Assembly (NCBI GenBank): GCA_902524545.1
Contig: CABZDW010000002.1
Location: 56,748 to 120,747 of the forward strand
Length of the DNA: 64,000 bases
Direction: 5' to 3'
Origin: an uncultured Pelagibacteraceae bacterium
GTDB lineage: Bacteria; Pseudomonadota; Alphaproteobacteria; Pelagibacterales; Pelagibacteraceae
The position numbers and the translations under genes are program-made. Under the pieces are notes generated by a model. It saw only the letters and a list, made by a program, of their open reading frames with translations, was not told the origin of the DNA and made no database searches. Below, in pieces: positions 18,254 through 28,991 of this stretch. The stretch's first letter is position 1. Every line of letters begins with the position of its first letter.

Positions 18254-18964
18254 TCATTTTTTTCTTATATTTTCCATATATAAAAAAAATAAATTTTTAA
18301 GTGTCCTCAAAATTTCAATACTTGGTATTTTCGAATATCCATATTTTCTGTTTTTAAAATGAATAGGAATTTCATTTATATTAACCCCAACTTTATTTAG
18401 CCTATAAATTGTTTCCATAAAAAAACTGTATCCTTTAGAGTTTATCATATTTAAATTAAAACCTTTTAACTTTGAAAGATTAAATCCTCTGTAGGAAGTA
18501 GTAAATTCATTACAATCTATTTTAAGAACTTTTTTAATAAATTTATTTCCTACAATACTAAGAGCCAATCTATGTCCAGACATTTCACACTTACCACCTT
18601 TTATATACCTTGATCCAATTACAAATGACGATGTATTTAAAATATCTAGCATTTTGGGTATTTCATTTGGATTATGTGAAAGATCTGCATCCATTGAAAT
18701 AAATTTTTCATATTTATGTTTTATTGCATAATCAAATGCAAGCTTGTGAGCAGTATCCAACCCAGATTTATAATTTCTCACTATTACTTTTAAGTTTATA
18801 ATTTTTTTTTCCAATTCACGTAAAATTTCCCAAGTTTTATCTGGACTAAGATCGTCTATTACAAGGATATCTATATCAAGGTTTAGTTCATTTAAACTTT
18901 CTATTAAATATTTTATATTTTCTTTTTCATTGTAAGTAGCAGTAAATATTAATATTTTGTTCAT
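18254..18964 (-). CDS. Polyprenol-phosphate mannosyltransferase-like GT2
   Basis: IFTATYNEKENIKYLIESL, LVIDDLSPDKTWEIL, MDADLSHNPNEIPKML, GSRYIKGGK. Confidence 0.9.
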   Translation of the reverse strand: MNKILIFTATYNEKENIKYLIESLNELNLDIDILVIDDLSPDKTWEILRELEKKIINLKVIVRNYKSGLDTAHKLAFDYAIKHKYEKFISMDADLSHNPNEIPKMLDILNTSSFVIGSRYIKGGKCEMSGHRLALSIVGNKFIKKVLKIDCNEFTTSYRGFNLSKLKGFNLNMINSKGYSFFMETIYRLNKVGVNINEIPIHFKNRKYGYSKIPSIEILRTLKNLFFLYMENIRKK

Positions 18965-19020
18965 AAAAAATAGTTTAATTAATATACCAAAAGTATTAAA
19001 AATAAATTCAAATTTAGCTT

Positions 19021-19980
19021 ATGAAATTTAAAAAAACTGCAATTATCTTTGGGATTTCAGGACAAGATGGAGCTTATTTATCAAATTTTTTATTACAAAA
19101 GGGCTACAAAGTAATCGGAACAACAAGAGACAAATCAATTAAAAACTTGTATCGCTTAAAAAAATTAAACATTATTAAAAAAATTAATATTTTAAAGGGA
19201 GTAGCCACAAACTTAAAGTTTTGTGAAAAAATTTTAAGCAAAAATATTAATGAAATTTATTATTTATCTGGAGACTCTTCGGTAATAAATTCTTTTGAAA
19301 CACCTAATATTTCATTAAAAAGTAATACTGAGGGTATTCTAAATATCTTACAAATTTTAAAGCAAAAAAAATTTAGAACTAAATTATTCAATGCAGGTTC
19401 TGGACAATTTTATGGTGATAATGAAAAAAATTTTTATAATATTAATTCTAAAATAGAGCCTCAAAGCCCTTATGGTGTATCTAAAGCTGCAGCTTTTTGG
19501 CTTATAAAAATTTACAGACAGAAATACAATATTTTTTGTTGTACAGGAATTTTATTTAACCATGAGTCCCCTCTTAGATCAAAAGAATTTGTAACAAAAA
19601 AAATTGTTGATACAGCGCTTAAAATGAAAAAAAAAAAGAGTTTAAAGTTAGAATTAGGAAATGTTCATATATATAGAGATTGGGGATGGGCACCAGATTA
19701 CGTTAGAGCTATTTGGCTTATGATGCAGAGAAAAAAACCTAGAGATTTTATAATTGGATCTGGAAAAACTTATTCTTTAAAAGAATTTGTTAACGAAGTA
19801 TTTAGATATTTAAAAATAGATAAAAAAAATTTAAAGACCAATGTCTCAAAATATAAGAGAAAAATTGATTTGCGAGGTTATAAAGCTAATATCACAGATA
19901 CTCAAAAAATATTAAAATGGAAACCAACATTAAAATTTAAAACTATTATTCATAAGATGATAAACAATGAATTATTTTAA
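19021..19980 (+). CDS. GDP-mannose 4,6-dehydratase-like SDR (paralogue 1)
   Basis: [72 protein letters not shown]. Confidence 0.85.
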   Translation: MKFKKTAIIFGISGQDGAYLSNFLLQKGYKVIGTTRDKSIKNLYRLKKLNIIKKINILKGVATNLKFCEKILSKNINEIYYLSGDSSVINSFETPNISLKSNTEGILNILQILKQKKFRTKLFNAGSGQFYGDNEKNFYNINSKIEPQSPYGVSKAAAFWLIKIYRQKYNIFCCTGILFNHESPLRSKEFVTKKIVDTALKMKKKKSLKLELGNVHIYRDWGWAPDYVRAIWLMMQRKKPRDFIIGSGKTYSLKEFVNEVFRYLKIDKKNLKTNVSKYKRKIDLRGYKANITDTQKILKWKPTLKFKTIIHKMINNELF

Positions 19981-20614
19981 TCTAATATTTTCAAATAAGT
20001 CTATTTTAAGAATATTTCAAATAGAAATTTTTAAAAAATTTAAAATTGATGGAGATATTATAGAATTTGGAGCTTCTGAAAGAATTGATAAAAACTTCTG
20101 TAATACCAATTTACAAAATTGTAAAATTACCTACTCAAATATTAATTCCTCAAACAAAGAATTTTTGAATATTGATTTACAAGAGGAAATTTCCTTAAAT
20201 AATAAATATGATTACGTTGTAATATTTAATGTTTTAGAGCATCTTCTAGATCCAAATTTAGCTCTAAGAAATCTATCTACAATTTGTAAAAAAAATGGAA
20301 AAATTATTGGATCTACCCCATTTCTTTTTAGAATTCATGAAGCACCAAAAGATTACTCAAGATTTACAAAAGATCATCTAATAGAATTGTTACAATTAAA
20401 TAATTTTAAAAATATAGAAATTATTGAGTTGGGCACAGGCCCATTCTTGGCTTGTGTTTCGTTATTAAGGAGTTACTTAAAATTTTTGCCAATTTTCTAT
20501 CAATTATTTATTTTTTTATCTTTGGTTTTTGATAAATTAATAAAATTGTTTATTAGAACTGATCCTAAAAAAATTTATCCTGTAGGATATATTTTTTTTG
20601 CTACCAACAGTTAA
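19967..20614 (+). CDS. Class I SAM-dependent methyltransferase
   Basis: IEFGASERID, YDYVVIFNVLEHLLDPNLALRNLSTICKKNGKIIGSTPF. Confidence 0.78.
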   Translation: MNYFNLIFSNKSILRIFQIEIFKKFKIDGDIIEFGASERIDKNFCNTNLQNCKITYSNINSSNKEFLNIDLQEEISLNNKYDYVVIFNVLEHLLDPNLALRNLSTICKKNGKIIGSTPFLFRIHEAPKDYSRFTKDHLIELLQLNNFKNIEIIELGTGPFLACVSLLRSYLKFLPIFYQLFIFLSLVFDKLIKLFIRTDPKKIYPVGYIFFATNS

Positions 20615-20617
20615 AAT

Positions 20618-20680
20618 ATGAAAAATAAAATTCTTATAACTGGCGGAACTGGACTTGTAGGTAAATATTTACAAAAATAA
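20618..20680 (+). pseudogene. N-terminal remnant of an NAD(P)-dependent epimerase (GDP-fucose synthase-like)
   Basis: ATG...TAA encodes MKNKILITGGTGLVGKYLQK*, a Rossmann GGTGLVG start that ends after 20 codons. Confidence 0.65.
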
Positions 20681-20709
20681 ATGAAATCATATTACCCATA
20701 ATTAACTAA

Positions 20710-21852
20710 ATGAAATTATTTTATTGGTCACCTTTTCTATCAAATATAGCAACTATAACTGCAGTTATTAATTCAATAAATTCGTTAAAAAAGTATAGTA
20801 AAAACATTAAATATAAAACTTCCATAATTGATTCTTCAGGCGAATGGCAACAAAATTCAGATAGAATATCAGGTATAAATATCATTAAATTATATAGGAA
20901 AAATTATTACAATTTTTTGCCTAAAGGTAATTTTTTAAAAAGTCGATTATCGCAAATCATCATTTTTATTTTAAATTTTAATTTGTTAAGGAAATTGTTA
21001 ATTAAGGAAAAACCCAATTTTTTAATTGCACATTTAGTTATATCTTTGCCTTTAGTTTTATTTTTTTTTTTTAAATTTGAAACTAAATTAATTGTAAGAA
21101 TTTCAGGCACACCAAAACTTAATAAATTCAGGAGATTTTTTTGGACTTTATTTTCTAAAAATGTTCATATCGTAACTTGCCCAACTCAATCTACATTAAA
21201 TAAATTAATTAGTCTAAAAATTTTTCCAAAAGAAAAATTAAAACTTCTTTATGATCCAATTTTAAAAGTAAATTTTATAAATATTAAAAAAAGAGAAAAA
21301 ATAAAAGATAGATTTCTTAATACTGATTATATTCTTAGCATTGGTAGATTAACCAAACAAAAAAATTTTTTTTTATTAATCAATGCTTTTAAAGAAATTA
21401 AAAAAGAGTATCCAAACCTTAAGCTGATCATTCTAGGGGAAGGGGAGGAGAGAAAAAAACTTGAAAAGTTAATTGAAGATTTAAGTTTAAGTGGCTCTAT
21501 TTTCCTAGAGGGATATAAAACAAATATATTTAATTATTTACATCATTGCGAGTGCTATATTTCATCATCTTTATATGAGGATCCAGGTTTTAGTTTAATA
21601 GAGTCAGGATTTTTAAATAAATTTGTTATTGCTGCAGACTCCAATACCGGTCCATCTGAAATATTAAATGCCTCTAAAAATGGTTTATTATTTAGGAATA
21701 ATGACAAAATTTCTCTTGTCGATCAATATCTAAAATTCAAAAATTTAAGTTTTAAAGAATTGATGACTAAAAAAAAGAATCTTAAAAAATTTTCTAAAAA
21801 TTTTTCATTTTTTAAACACTATCAAAATTTAGAAAAAATCTTATCTAATTAG
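20710..21852 (+). CDS. Glycosyltransferase family 4
   Basis: SIGRLTKQKNFFLLINAFKEI, LIILGEGEERKKLEKLI, SSSLYEDPGFSLIESG. Confidence 0.88.
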   Translation: MKLFYWSPFLSNIATITAVINSINSLKKYSKNIKYKTSIIDSSGEWQQNSDRISGINIIKLYRKNYYNFLPKGNFLKSRLSQIIIFILNFNLLRKLLIKEKPNFLIAHLVISLPLVLFFFFKFETKLIVRISGTPKLNKFRRFFWTLFSKNVHIVTCPTQSTLNKLISLKIFPKEKLKLLYDPILKVNFINIKKREKIKDRFLNTDYILSIGRLTKQKNFFLLINAFKEIKKEYPNLKLIILGEGEERKKLEKLIEDLSLSGSIFLEGYKTNIFNYLHHCECYISSSLYEDPGFSLIESGFLNKFVIAADSNTGPSEILNASKNGLLFRNNDKISLVDQYLKFKNLSFKELMTKKKNLKKFSKNFSFFKHYQNLEKILSN

Positions 21853-23041
21853 AATAATAACAAAAAGGGTCAATTATTTTTTTATTATCTAATAAATTGG
21901 CAATATTTTTAAATTTCGGACCTTTTGTAAGAAATATAAAAAAATCATATTTTTTTAATTCATCATTATTTAATTTATCAGTTGTTTTAAAAAATGGATC
22001 AAAACCTTTTGTATGTTTAAATTTTTTCTTAAAATATTTTAAAATCTCAATTTTTTGAGAATTTCTTGTATCAGTTACTCCATATTTGTAAGTAAGCCCC
22101 ACTATACAAATTTTAATTTTATCTTTTTTGACTTTACTTATTTTAATAACTGAATTTGCAAAATTTATGACATATTCTTTCATATCATTATTTACATCTC
22201 TACCAGACAAAGTTACTTTTGATTTATACCCTCTTTTCTTTGCAATATAAGTTAAATAATACGGGTCTACTGGAAGACAATGACCCCCTACTAGGCCAGG
22301 GGAAAAATTCATAAAATTCCATTTAGTCGAAGCTAAACGAACTACCTCATTGAAGTTCAATTTTAACTTATTGCAAATAATTAATATCTCATTAAACAGG
22401 GCAATATTAAGATCTCTTTGAATATTTTCAATACCCTTTGCAGTTTCTGCTTCCTTAATATTTTTTGAAAAAATTAATTTTTTGGATAACTTTTTATATA
22501 CATTAAATATTAACTTTTTTACTTTCTCATCTTTACCTTCATAGGCAAGAATTTTATTAATGTTGTTTAAATTTCTATTTTTATCTCCCGGGTTTATTCT
22601 TTCAGGACTATAACATGTGCTAAAATCATAATTATTTATCAATTTTGTTTTTTTTTCTAATTTTTTTATGAATGCTTCTGTTACCCCTGGATAGACCGTA
22701 GACTCCAGAACAATTATGTCACCTTTTTTTAAAATTTTTGAAAGCAATTTAAAACTTTTTTCGATATATCTTAAATCTGGTTTTTTAGAGAATGTTATAG
22801 GTGTCGGAACGCAAACTATATAAAAATTACATTTGTGTAAATCCTCAATTTTTTTTGAAAATATTAAATTCTTTATCTTAATATCTTTTTTTTTGAATTC
22901 TTCATTGTGATCAATTCCTATTTTTAAAGAGTCAATTCTTTTAGAGTTAGTATCATATCCTATTGTTGAGAAATTTTTTGCTAATTTTAAACAAATGGGT
23001 AAACCTACATACCCAAGACCTATTACACATATTTTTAACAT
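21845..23041 (-). CDS. Nucleotide-sugar dehydrogenase (UDP-N-acetyl-hexosamine 6-dehydrogenase type)
   Basis: MLKICVIGLGYVGLPICLKLAK, CVPTPI, ESTVYPGVTE, GGHCLPVDPYYLTY. The start is set at the internal Met (23041), giving a canonical N-terminus and no overlap with the divergent gene. Confidence 0.9.
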   Translation of the reverse strand: MLKICVIGLGYVGLPICLKLAKNFSTIGYDTNSKRIDSLKIGIDHNEEFKKKDIKIKNLIFSKKIEDLHKCNFYIVCVPTPITFSKKPDLRYIEKSFKLLSKILKKGDIIVLESTVYPGVTEAFIKKLEKKTKLINNYDFSTCYSPERINPGDKNRNLNNINKILAYEGKDEKVKKLIFNVYKKLSKKLIFSKNIKEAETAKGIENIQRDLNIALFNEILIICNKLKLNFNEVVRLASTKWNFMNFSPGLVGGHCLPVDPYYLTYIAKKRGYKSKVTLSGRDVNNDMKEYVINFANSVIKISKVKKDKIKICIVGLTYKYGVTDTRNSQKIEILKYFKKKFKHTKGFDPFFKTTDKLNNDELKKYDFFIFLTKGPKFKNIANLLDNKKIIDPFCYYSN

Positions 23042-23092
23042 GAAATATTTATATCGTTTATGAATTAATATTGATATATCAATATTATTTTT

Positions 23093-24055
23093 ATGCAAAT
23101 ATTAATTACAGGCGCAGCTGGTTTTATAGGATTTAATCTTGCCAAATATTTACTACGAACATCTAACGCTAAAATAATTGGAATTGATAGTTTAAATAAT
23201 TATTATTCAAAAAAATTAAAAAAGGATCGTATTAAAGAATTATCTAAATTTAAAAAATTTTCCTTCTCTCAAACAAATATAATAAATAAAAGAAAACTTG
23301 AAAAGATCTTTAAAATTAAAAAGATAAATTTAATAATAAATTTAGCAGCACAAGCAGGTGTGCGTTACTCACTAGAAAAACCAAGTGAATTTGTTGATAA
23401 TAATATTCAGGGATTCTATAGTCTTATTGATATAGCAAACAAATATAATATTAAAAAAATTATATATGCTTCTTCTAGTTCAATTTATGGTGATTCGAAA
23501 AAATTTCCTTTAAAAGAAAATCAAAATGTTATACCAAAAAATATTTATTCTTTATCAAAAAAAATCAATGAAGAGATGGCAGAGGTATTTTCCAGACAAT
23601 ATGATATTTCTTTTGTCGGACTGAGATTTTTTACAGTTTATGGTGAGTGGGGAAGACCTGACATGTTTATGATGAAATATTTGGCTTCCAGTTACGATAA
23701 AAAGATCAATTTTTATTTAAACAATTATGGTAAACATACTCGAGACTTTACCTATATTTTAGATGCTTGTAAGATTATTTCTAAACTAGTTTTTACTAAA
23801 AAAAAAATAAATCATGAAATTTTCAATATATGCTCTAATAACCCCAAAAAATTAACTGATGTAATAAAAAAAATTAACTTTTTAACTCAGAAAAAACCAA
23901 AATTATTCAAAAGAAAATTACAACAAGCTGATGTTGTAAAAACACATGGAACTAATAAAAAAATCAAAAGTTTTATTGGAAATCAAAGTTTTACATCTTT
24001 AGATGATGGTTTAAAAATTACTGTTGAGTGGTTTAAGCATTATTATAAAATTTAA
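23093..24055 (+). CDS. NAD-dependent epimerase, UDP-glucuronate 4-epimerase-like
   Basis: ILITGAAGFIGFNLAKYLL, IDSLNNYYSKKLKKDRI, LAAQAGVRYSLEKP, FFTVYGEWGRPDM. Confidence 0.88.
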   Translation: MQILITGAAGFIGFNLAKYLLRTSNAKIIGIDSLNNYYSKKLKKDRIKELSKFKKFSFSQTNIINKRKLEKIFKIKKINLIINLAAQAGVRYSLEKPSEFVDNNIQGFYSLIDIANKYNIKKIIYASSSSIYGDSKKFPLKENQNVIPKNIYSLSKKINEEMAEVFSRQYDISFVGLRFFTVYGEWGRPDMFMMKYLASSYDKKINFYLNNYGKHTRDFTYILDACKIISKLVFTKKKINHEIFNICSNNPKKLTDVIKKINFLTQKKPKLFKRKLQQADVVKTHGTNKKIKSFIGNQSFTSLDDGLKITVEWFKHYYKI

Positions 24056-25154
24056 TCTGGTCAATAATTCTCTCAAATTTAGTTACATGATTTTTTATAT
24101 TAAATTCAAAAGATCTTTTTTGTGCAATTATAGATTTTTTAATAAAAGTTTTTTGATTATTTGCGAATTTTTCAATTAATTTTTTTAATTCTTGTGAATT
24201 TTTATAAATCGTTCCACCTTTTCCTTTAGATAAAATTTCGTTGATTCCACCATGACTTTGTGAGGCAATAATTGGTAAACCTACCTGCGCAGCCTCAACG
24301 ACTGAATTTGGAAAACCCTCAAAATATGATGAATTAATATAAAGGTCTGCTTTGCGCAAATAATTATAGGGATTTTTTTTAAATCCAATAAGTTTAATCT
24401 TTTTTTCTAAATTAAGAGATTGAATAAATTCAAATATATTATTCTTTTCAGGGCCAACACCGATTATATTTAAGCTTATTTTTTTTTTAATTTCACTGAT
24501 GGCTTGAATAATTTCATAAATATTCTTCTCTTTAGATAATCTACAAACAGTTATAATTTTTATATTTGATTTCTTAGAAATACTTTTTTTATTTTCTTTT
24601 TTGCCACTCATTTCAAGACCTGTTATTGAGGGTGGAAATAAAGTTTTTGAATAAAAACCGTATTTTTTTTTCAGATATTTTCCTAAATAACTAGAGTTAC
24701 AAATAACTAAATCAAATTTTTTATAAAAAATTGGTATCAGCGATCTCATTAATAGTTTTTTAATTCGATCAATCAAACTAAAATAAATTTCTAATTCTTT
24801 AAAAGGTGTTCTCTCAATAGCAACAAATTTTAAATTATTTTTTTTTTTTAAAAAAATTGAACAAAGTAAGTTTGTATAGTTAATATTAGATATAAGATAA
24901 TTATAATTACTATTTTTGACAATTTTTGAAATAATTTTATTAAGGTAAAAGACTGCAAAAAGAGCTCTCCTAGAATTTATAATTTTAACTTTTATACCTG
25001 CTTTTAAAAATTCTTTTTTGTAAGCACAATAATTCATACAAATTATAAAAATGTTATATTTTCTTTTATCTAAAGAACTGCAAAGTTTAAAGATAGAATT
25101 ACCTGCCCCTCCTTTTCCAAATCTTGCTAAAAAAAAAATAAGATTTTTTTTCAT
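24033..25154 (-). CDS. Glycosyltransferase family 4
   Basis: FGKGGAGNSIFKL, TVCRLSKEKNIYEIIQAI, SSYFEGFPNSVVEAAQVGLPIIAS. Confidence 0.88.
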   Translation of the reverse strand: MKKNLIFFLARFGKGGAGNSIFKLCSSLDKRKYNIFIICMNYCAYKKEFLKAGIKVKIINSRRALFAVFYLNKIISKIVKNSNYNYLISNINYTNLLCSIFLKKKNNLKFVAIERTPFKELEIYFSLIDRIKKLLMRSLIPIFYKKFDLVICNSSYLGKYLKKKYGFYSKTLFPPSITGLEMSGKKENKKSISKKSNIKIITVCRLSKEKNIYEIIQAISEIKKKISLNIIGVGPEKNNIFEFIQSLNLEKKIKLIGFKKNPYNYLRKADLYINSSYFEGFPNSVVEAAQVGLPIIASQSHGGINEILSKGKGGTIYKNSQELKKLIEKFANNQKTFIKKSIIAQKRSFEFNIKNHVTKFERIIDQIKFYNNA

Positions 25155-25158
25155 TTTT

Positions 25159-26073
25159 TTAATTACTTATTTTTTCAAAATAATAAATTTTTAAATCTTT
25201 TAAATCGACTTTCACATTAATATTTTTTAGTAATTCTATTTTAGATAAAAATTTAAATATGAATGAAAGTCTTGGAAAAATTAAAATTAATTTTTCCATT
25301 AGATATCCAAAACTTACGTATCTAGGATCATTTAAAATTTTTACTAGTTTAAGATTATTGTTTTTTCCAAATGTTTCTAAGGTTTTATTAGAAAAAAAAA
25401 CCATATGAAATGGTATCATCCAATGATAATTTCTTCCTGTAATTTTTGCATATAAAGAATCGATATTAAAAGTAGTTAAAATTAGCTTTCCATTTTGGTT
25501 TAACAATTTATTTATTTGAGACAAAACTTTGAAAGGATCACTAAAGTGCTCTATCACGTCTGCCATTATAATTAAATCATATTTAATATTTTTTTTTAAA
25601 TGATTTTCAATTGTTTCGTTATATATATTTAATTTAAAATTATTTTTTGCATAATTTGTACTATGTGTGGAAAGCTCCAAACCAGAATAATTTTTAACTT
25701 TATCTTTTAACACTGAACCTAAAACCCCGTAATAAGCACCAATTTCAAGTACATTCATATCTTTGCTAATAAATCTGCTTATTTTATTAAATAATTTCTC
25801 AAAATAATATTTTTTAAATTTAATCTGAGATATGTACTTATCATCTTCAATATCTTGATAAGTTTTTTCAATTTGATTTTTATCCATTTTGAAAATTAAC
25901 TCAGAGAAAATAATTTTACACTTAGTACATTCATAAACTGAAGGTTTTTTATATGTGTCTGTAGTACAATTAAAATTTATTTTTTTATAATCTAAGTCCC
26001 TAGAGAAATATTTAATTTTAATTTGACCATCACATACATGATTTGGACATTTATTATTTTCTATAGTTGTCAT
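25159..26073 (-). CDS. SAM-dependent methyltransferase with N-terminal Cys-rich segment
   Basis: CPNHVCDG...CTKC pairs; MNVLEIGAYYGVLGSVLK; YDLIIMADVIEHFSDPFKVLSQI. Confidence 0.8.
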   Translation of the reverse strand: MTTIENNKCPNHVCDGQIKIKYFSRDLDYKKINFNCTTDTYKKPSVYECTKCKIIFSELIFKMDKNQIEKTYQDIEDDKYISQIKFKKYYFEKLFNKISRFISKDMNVLEIGAYYGVLGSVLKDKVKNYSGLELSTHSTNYAKNNFKLNIYNETIENHLKKNIKYDLIIMADVIEHFSDPFKVLSQINKLLNQNGKLILTTFNIDSLYAKITGRNYHWMIPFHMVFFSNKTLETFGKNNNLKLVKILNDPRYVSFGYLMEKLILIFPRLSFIFKFLSKIELLKNINVKVDLKDLKIYYFEKISN

Positions 26074-26176
26074 AGCTAGATTAAGAAAAGTTAATTAAAT
26101 TTTTAATTTTATATTAAAAAAAAATATATTTTTTAAATTAAAAATATATAACATTTATAAAAAATTTTAAATAATA

Positions 26177-27148
26177 ATGAAAAATAAACTCTTAAAAAAT
26201 TTCAGCATATACGTAGCTGGTCATAACGGCATGGTTGGTAGAGCGGTAGTTAGGTACTTAAAAAAAGAAGGAGTTAGAAATATAATTTTTACAAATAGAA
26301 AAAGGCTGAATTTACTAAATACTAAGGACCTAGAAAAATTTATTAGGTCTAAAAAACCTGACATAGTTATTAATTGTGCTGGGCGAGTAGGAGGAATATT
26401 AGCAAACTCAAGTTATCCTGTTGAATTTATAAATGAGAATATTTTTATACAATTAAATTTAATTAATCTCTCATATAAATATAAGATAAAACATTTCGTT
26501 AATCTTGGAAGTTCTTGTATATATCCAAAAAATTCCAAACAGCCGATTAAAGAAAAATATCTTTTATCAAATGAGCTTGAAAAAACTAATGAAGCTTATG
26601 CACTTGCAAAAATTGTTGGATTAAAAGTATGTGAATTTTATAATCAACAATATAAAACAGATTTTTTTACCCTTATGCCATGTAATTTATATGGTCCATT
26701 TGACAATTTTCATCTAAAAAATAGTCATTTTATACCAGCTTTAATAAAAAAATTTATTGAGGCAAAAAGAAGAAAAAAAAAAGTGGTTGAAATTTGGGGA
26801 TCTGGACTGCCTCGAAGAGAAGTAATGCATGTAGATGACCTAGCAAATGCGATAGGACATATTTTAAAATTAAAGATAAATAATAGTAAAAAACTATCAA
26901 AAATTATAAAAATCAATTCACTTATAAATGTTGGATCTGGTCAAGAATTTCAAATAAAGAAGTTTGCAGAAATTATTAACAAATTGACTTTATCAAATAA
27001 AAAATTAAAATTTAACAAAAAATATCCTGACGGAACAAAAAGAAAAATTTTAGATATTTCAATTTTAAAAAAAATTGGATGGAAATCTAAAATAAATCTT
27101 TATGATGGTCTTAAAAATACAATTAGCTGGTATAAAACAAATTACTAG
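26177..27148 (+). CDS. fcl: GDP-L-fucose synthase
   Basis: IYVAGHNGMVGRAVVRYL, AGRVGGILANSSYPVEFI, LGSSCIYPKNSKQPIKE, MPCNLYGPFDNFH, WGSGLPRREVMHVDDLA. Confidence 0.93.
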   Translation: MKNKLLKNFSIYVAGHNGMVGRAVVRYLKKEGVRNIIFTNRKRLNLLNTKDLEKFIRSKKPDIVINCAGRVGGILANSSYPVEFINENIFIQLNLINLSYKYKIKHFVNLGSSCIYPKNSKQPIKEKYLLSNELEKTNEAYALAKIVGLKVCEFYNQQYKTDFFTLMPCNLYGPFDNFHLKNSHFIPALIKKFIEAKRRKKKVVEIWGSGLPRREVMHVDDLANAIGHILKLKINNSKKLSKIIKINSLINVGSGQEFQIKKFAEIINKLTLSNKKLKFNKKYPDGTKRKILDISILKKIGWKSKINLYDGLKNTISWYKTNY

Positions 27149-27184
27149 TGCATAAATTTAAATTTAAATATTGAGCTTGTTAAT

Positions 27185-28267
27185 TTGAAAAAAAAAATTA
27201 TTTTTTATATTCCTTCAATTGAAGGTGGTGGAGTAGAAAAAAATTTATATTTATTAATTAAATATTTACCTAAACAAATTGGCAAAATTCACATAATAAC
27301 GGCCAATAAGATAATCAATAATTCCAAAAATGTAAAATATATTTGTCCTAATTCAAACTATTGGTGTAAAAAAAATCGTATACTTAAAAATATAATTTGT
27401 ATTTATTTATTGATCAAGAATTTTTGGTCATCAAAAGTTGTGATTTTGTCTTTTCAATCAAATTTAACATCAATAATTATATCTAAGATTTTAAGATTTA
27501 GAGTTTTAATAAGACTTAATACAAGCCTAAAAAAATATTTAGATAATTTTTTTAAAAGAATTACTTTTAAATTTTTTTATTCTTTATCTGACATTATTAT
27601 TGTAAATTCTAAATTTTTTCAAAAGGAGTTATTGAGTCAGGTAAATTTAAAATCTCATTTAATTTACAACCTAAATGCTATTAAAAAAAAAAGAAAAAAA
27701 TTAGATTTTTTTAAAAAATTTAATGGATTAAAAATATTAAATATTGGAAGATTAACAGATCAAAAGGATCAATTAACACTCATAAAAGGTTTAGAAATTT
27801 TAAAAAAAAACAACAAAAAATTTAGATGTTGTATTATAGGAAGAGGTGCATTTAAAAATATACTAATAAGTGAAATTAAAAGATTAAATTTAGGGAAATA
27901 TATAAAATTAGTTGGTTTTAAAAATAATGCAGAACAATATATCTCGCAAAGTGATATTTTTGTTTTGTCCTCGAAGTTTGAGGGACTTCCAAATGTTTTA
28001 ATCGAGTCCCAAAGTTATGGTGTACCAATTATAGCAAGTAATTGTCCAACAGGACCTAATGAAATATTAATGGGTGGTAAGTTAGGAGAATTATTTCCAG
28101 TTGGTAATTATAGTATTTTAGCTAATAAATTATTAAATTTTTCTAAAAATAAAAAGGTTTTAAAATTAAAATCTTTTTATGCAAAAAAATATTTAAAAAG
28201 ATTTGATCCCATAATAAATTCACAAAAATATTCAAAATTGATCTTACAAGAGTATGAAAAAATATAA
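27185..28267 (+). CDS. Glycosyltransferase family 4
   Basis: NIGRLTDQKDQLTLIKGLEIL, SSKFEGLPNVLIESQSYGVPIIAS. TTG or alternate start. Confidence 0.88.
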   Translation: MKKKIIFYIPSIEGGGVEKNLYLLIKYLPKQIGKIHIITANKIINNSKNVKYICPNSNYWCKKNRILKNIICIYLLIKNFWSSKVVILSFQSNLTSIIISKILRFRVLIRLNTSLKKYLDNFFKRITFKFFYSLSDIIIVNSKFFQKELLSQVNLKSHLIYNLNAIKKKRKKLDFFKKFNGLKILNIGRLTDQKDQLTLIKGLEILKKNNKKFRCCIIGRGAFKNILISEIKRLNLGKYIKLVGFKNNAEQYISQSDIFVLSSKFEGLPNVLIESQSYGVPIIASNCPTGPNEILMGGKLGELFPVGNYSILANKLLNFSKNKKVLKLKSFYAKKYLKRFDPIINSQKYSKLILQEYEKI

Positions 28268-28991
28268 AATATCAATTATAACTGTAACTAAAAATTCTGA
28301 AAAATTTTTATCCGAAAATATTTTAAGCGTTAAATCTCAAAATTACAAAAATTTTGAGCATATAATTATTGATGGAAACTCAAAAGATAAGACAATTAAA
28401 ATTATAAGATCTTATAAAAAAAGTGTTAAATTTATTCAAAACAAAAATGATAAGGGCTTATATCATGCAATGAATGTAGGAATTAAAAAATCATCTGGAG
28501 ACATTATTGGAATATTAAATTCAGATGATGTTTATTTTAAAAATACATTAAAAATAGTAAATGAATATTTTAATAAAAATAAAGATTTAGATTTTTTATT
28601 TGGGAGTGTTTATAAGCATAAACTTTTATCTGGTTATAATCCAAGTATTATTAATTGGAGTTTTGGATTCTATACTACTCATTCCATAGGTTTTTTTATA
28701 AAAAAAAAATCTCAATTAAAAGTAGGACTCTATAATTTGAGATATAATTATTCTGCAGATTATGATTTATTTTTGAGAATGATTAAAAAATTTAAATTAA
28801 AGGGAGTTGCTACAAAAAAAAACGAGATTTTTGGAAGGTTTAGACCAGGCGGTCTTTCATCGAGAATAAATTTTTTAGATTATCTAGTGGAGTGCAACAA
28901 AATAAGACTTAATAATGGTCAAAATTTATTTCAAGTTTACTTGATTTTTATTTTAAGAATTTTTAAAAATTTTAAGAAAATTATAAAATGA
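28254..28991 (+). CDS. Glycosyltransferase family 2
   Basis: SIITVTKNSEKFL, HIIIDGNSKDKTI, GDIIGILNSDDVYF. Confidence 0.9.
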   Translation: MKKYKISIITVTKNSEKFLSENILSVKSQNYKNFEHIIIDGNSKDKTIKIIRSYKKSVKFIQNKNDKGLYHAMNVGIKKSSGDIIGILNSDDVYFKNTLKIVNEYFNKNKDLDFLFGSVYKHKLLSGYNPSIINWSFGFYTTHSIGFFIKKKSQLKVGLYNLRYNYSADYDLFLRMIKKFKLKGVATKKNEIFGRFRPGGLSSRINFLDYLVECNKIRLNNGQNLFQVYLIFILRIFKNFKKIIK

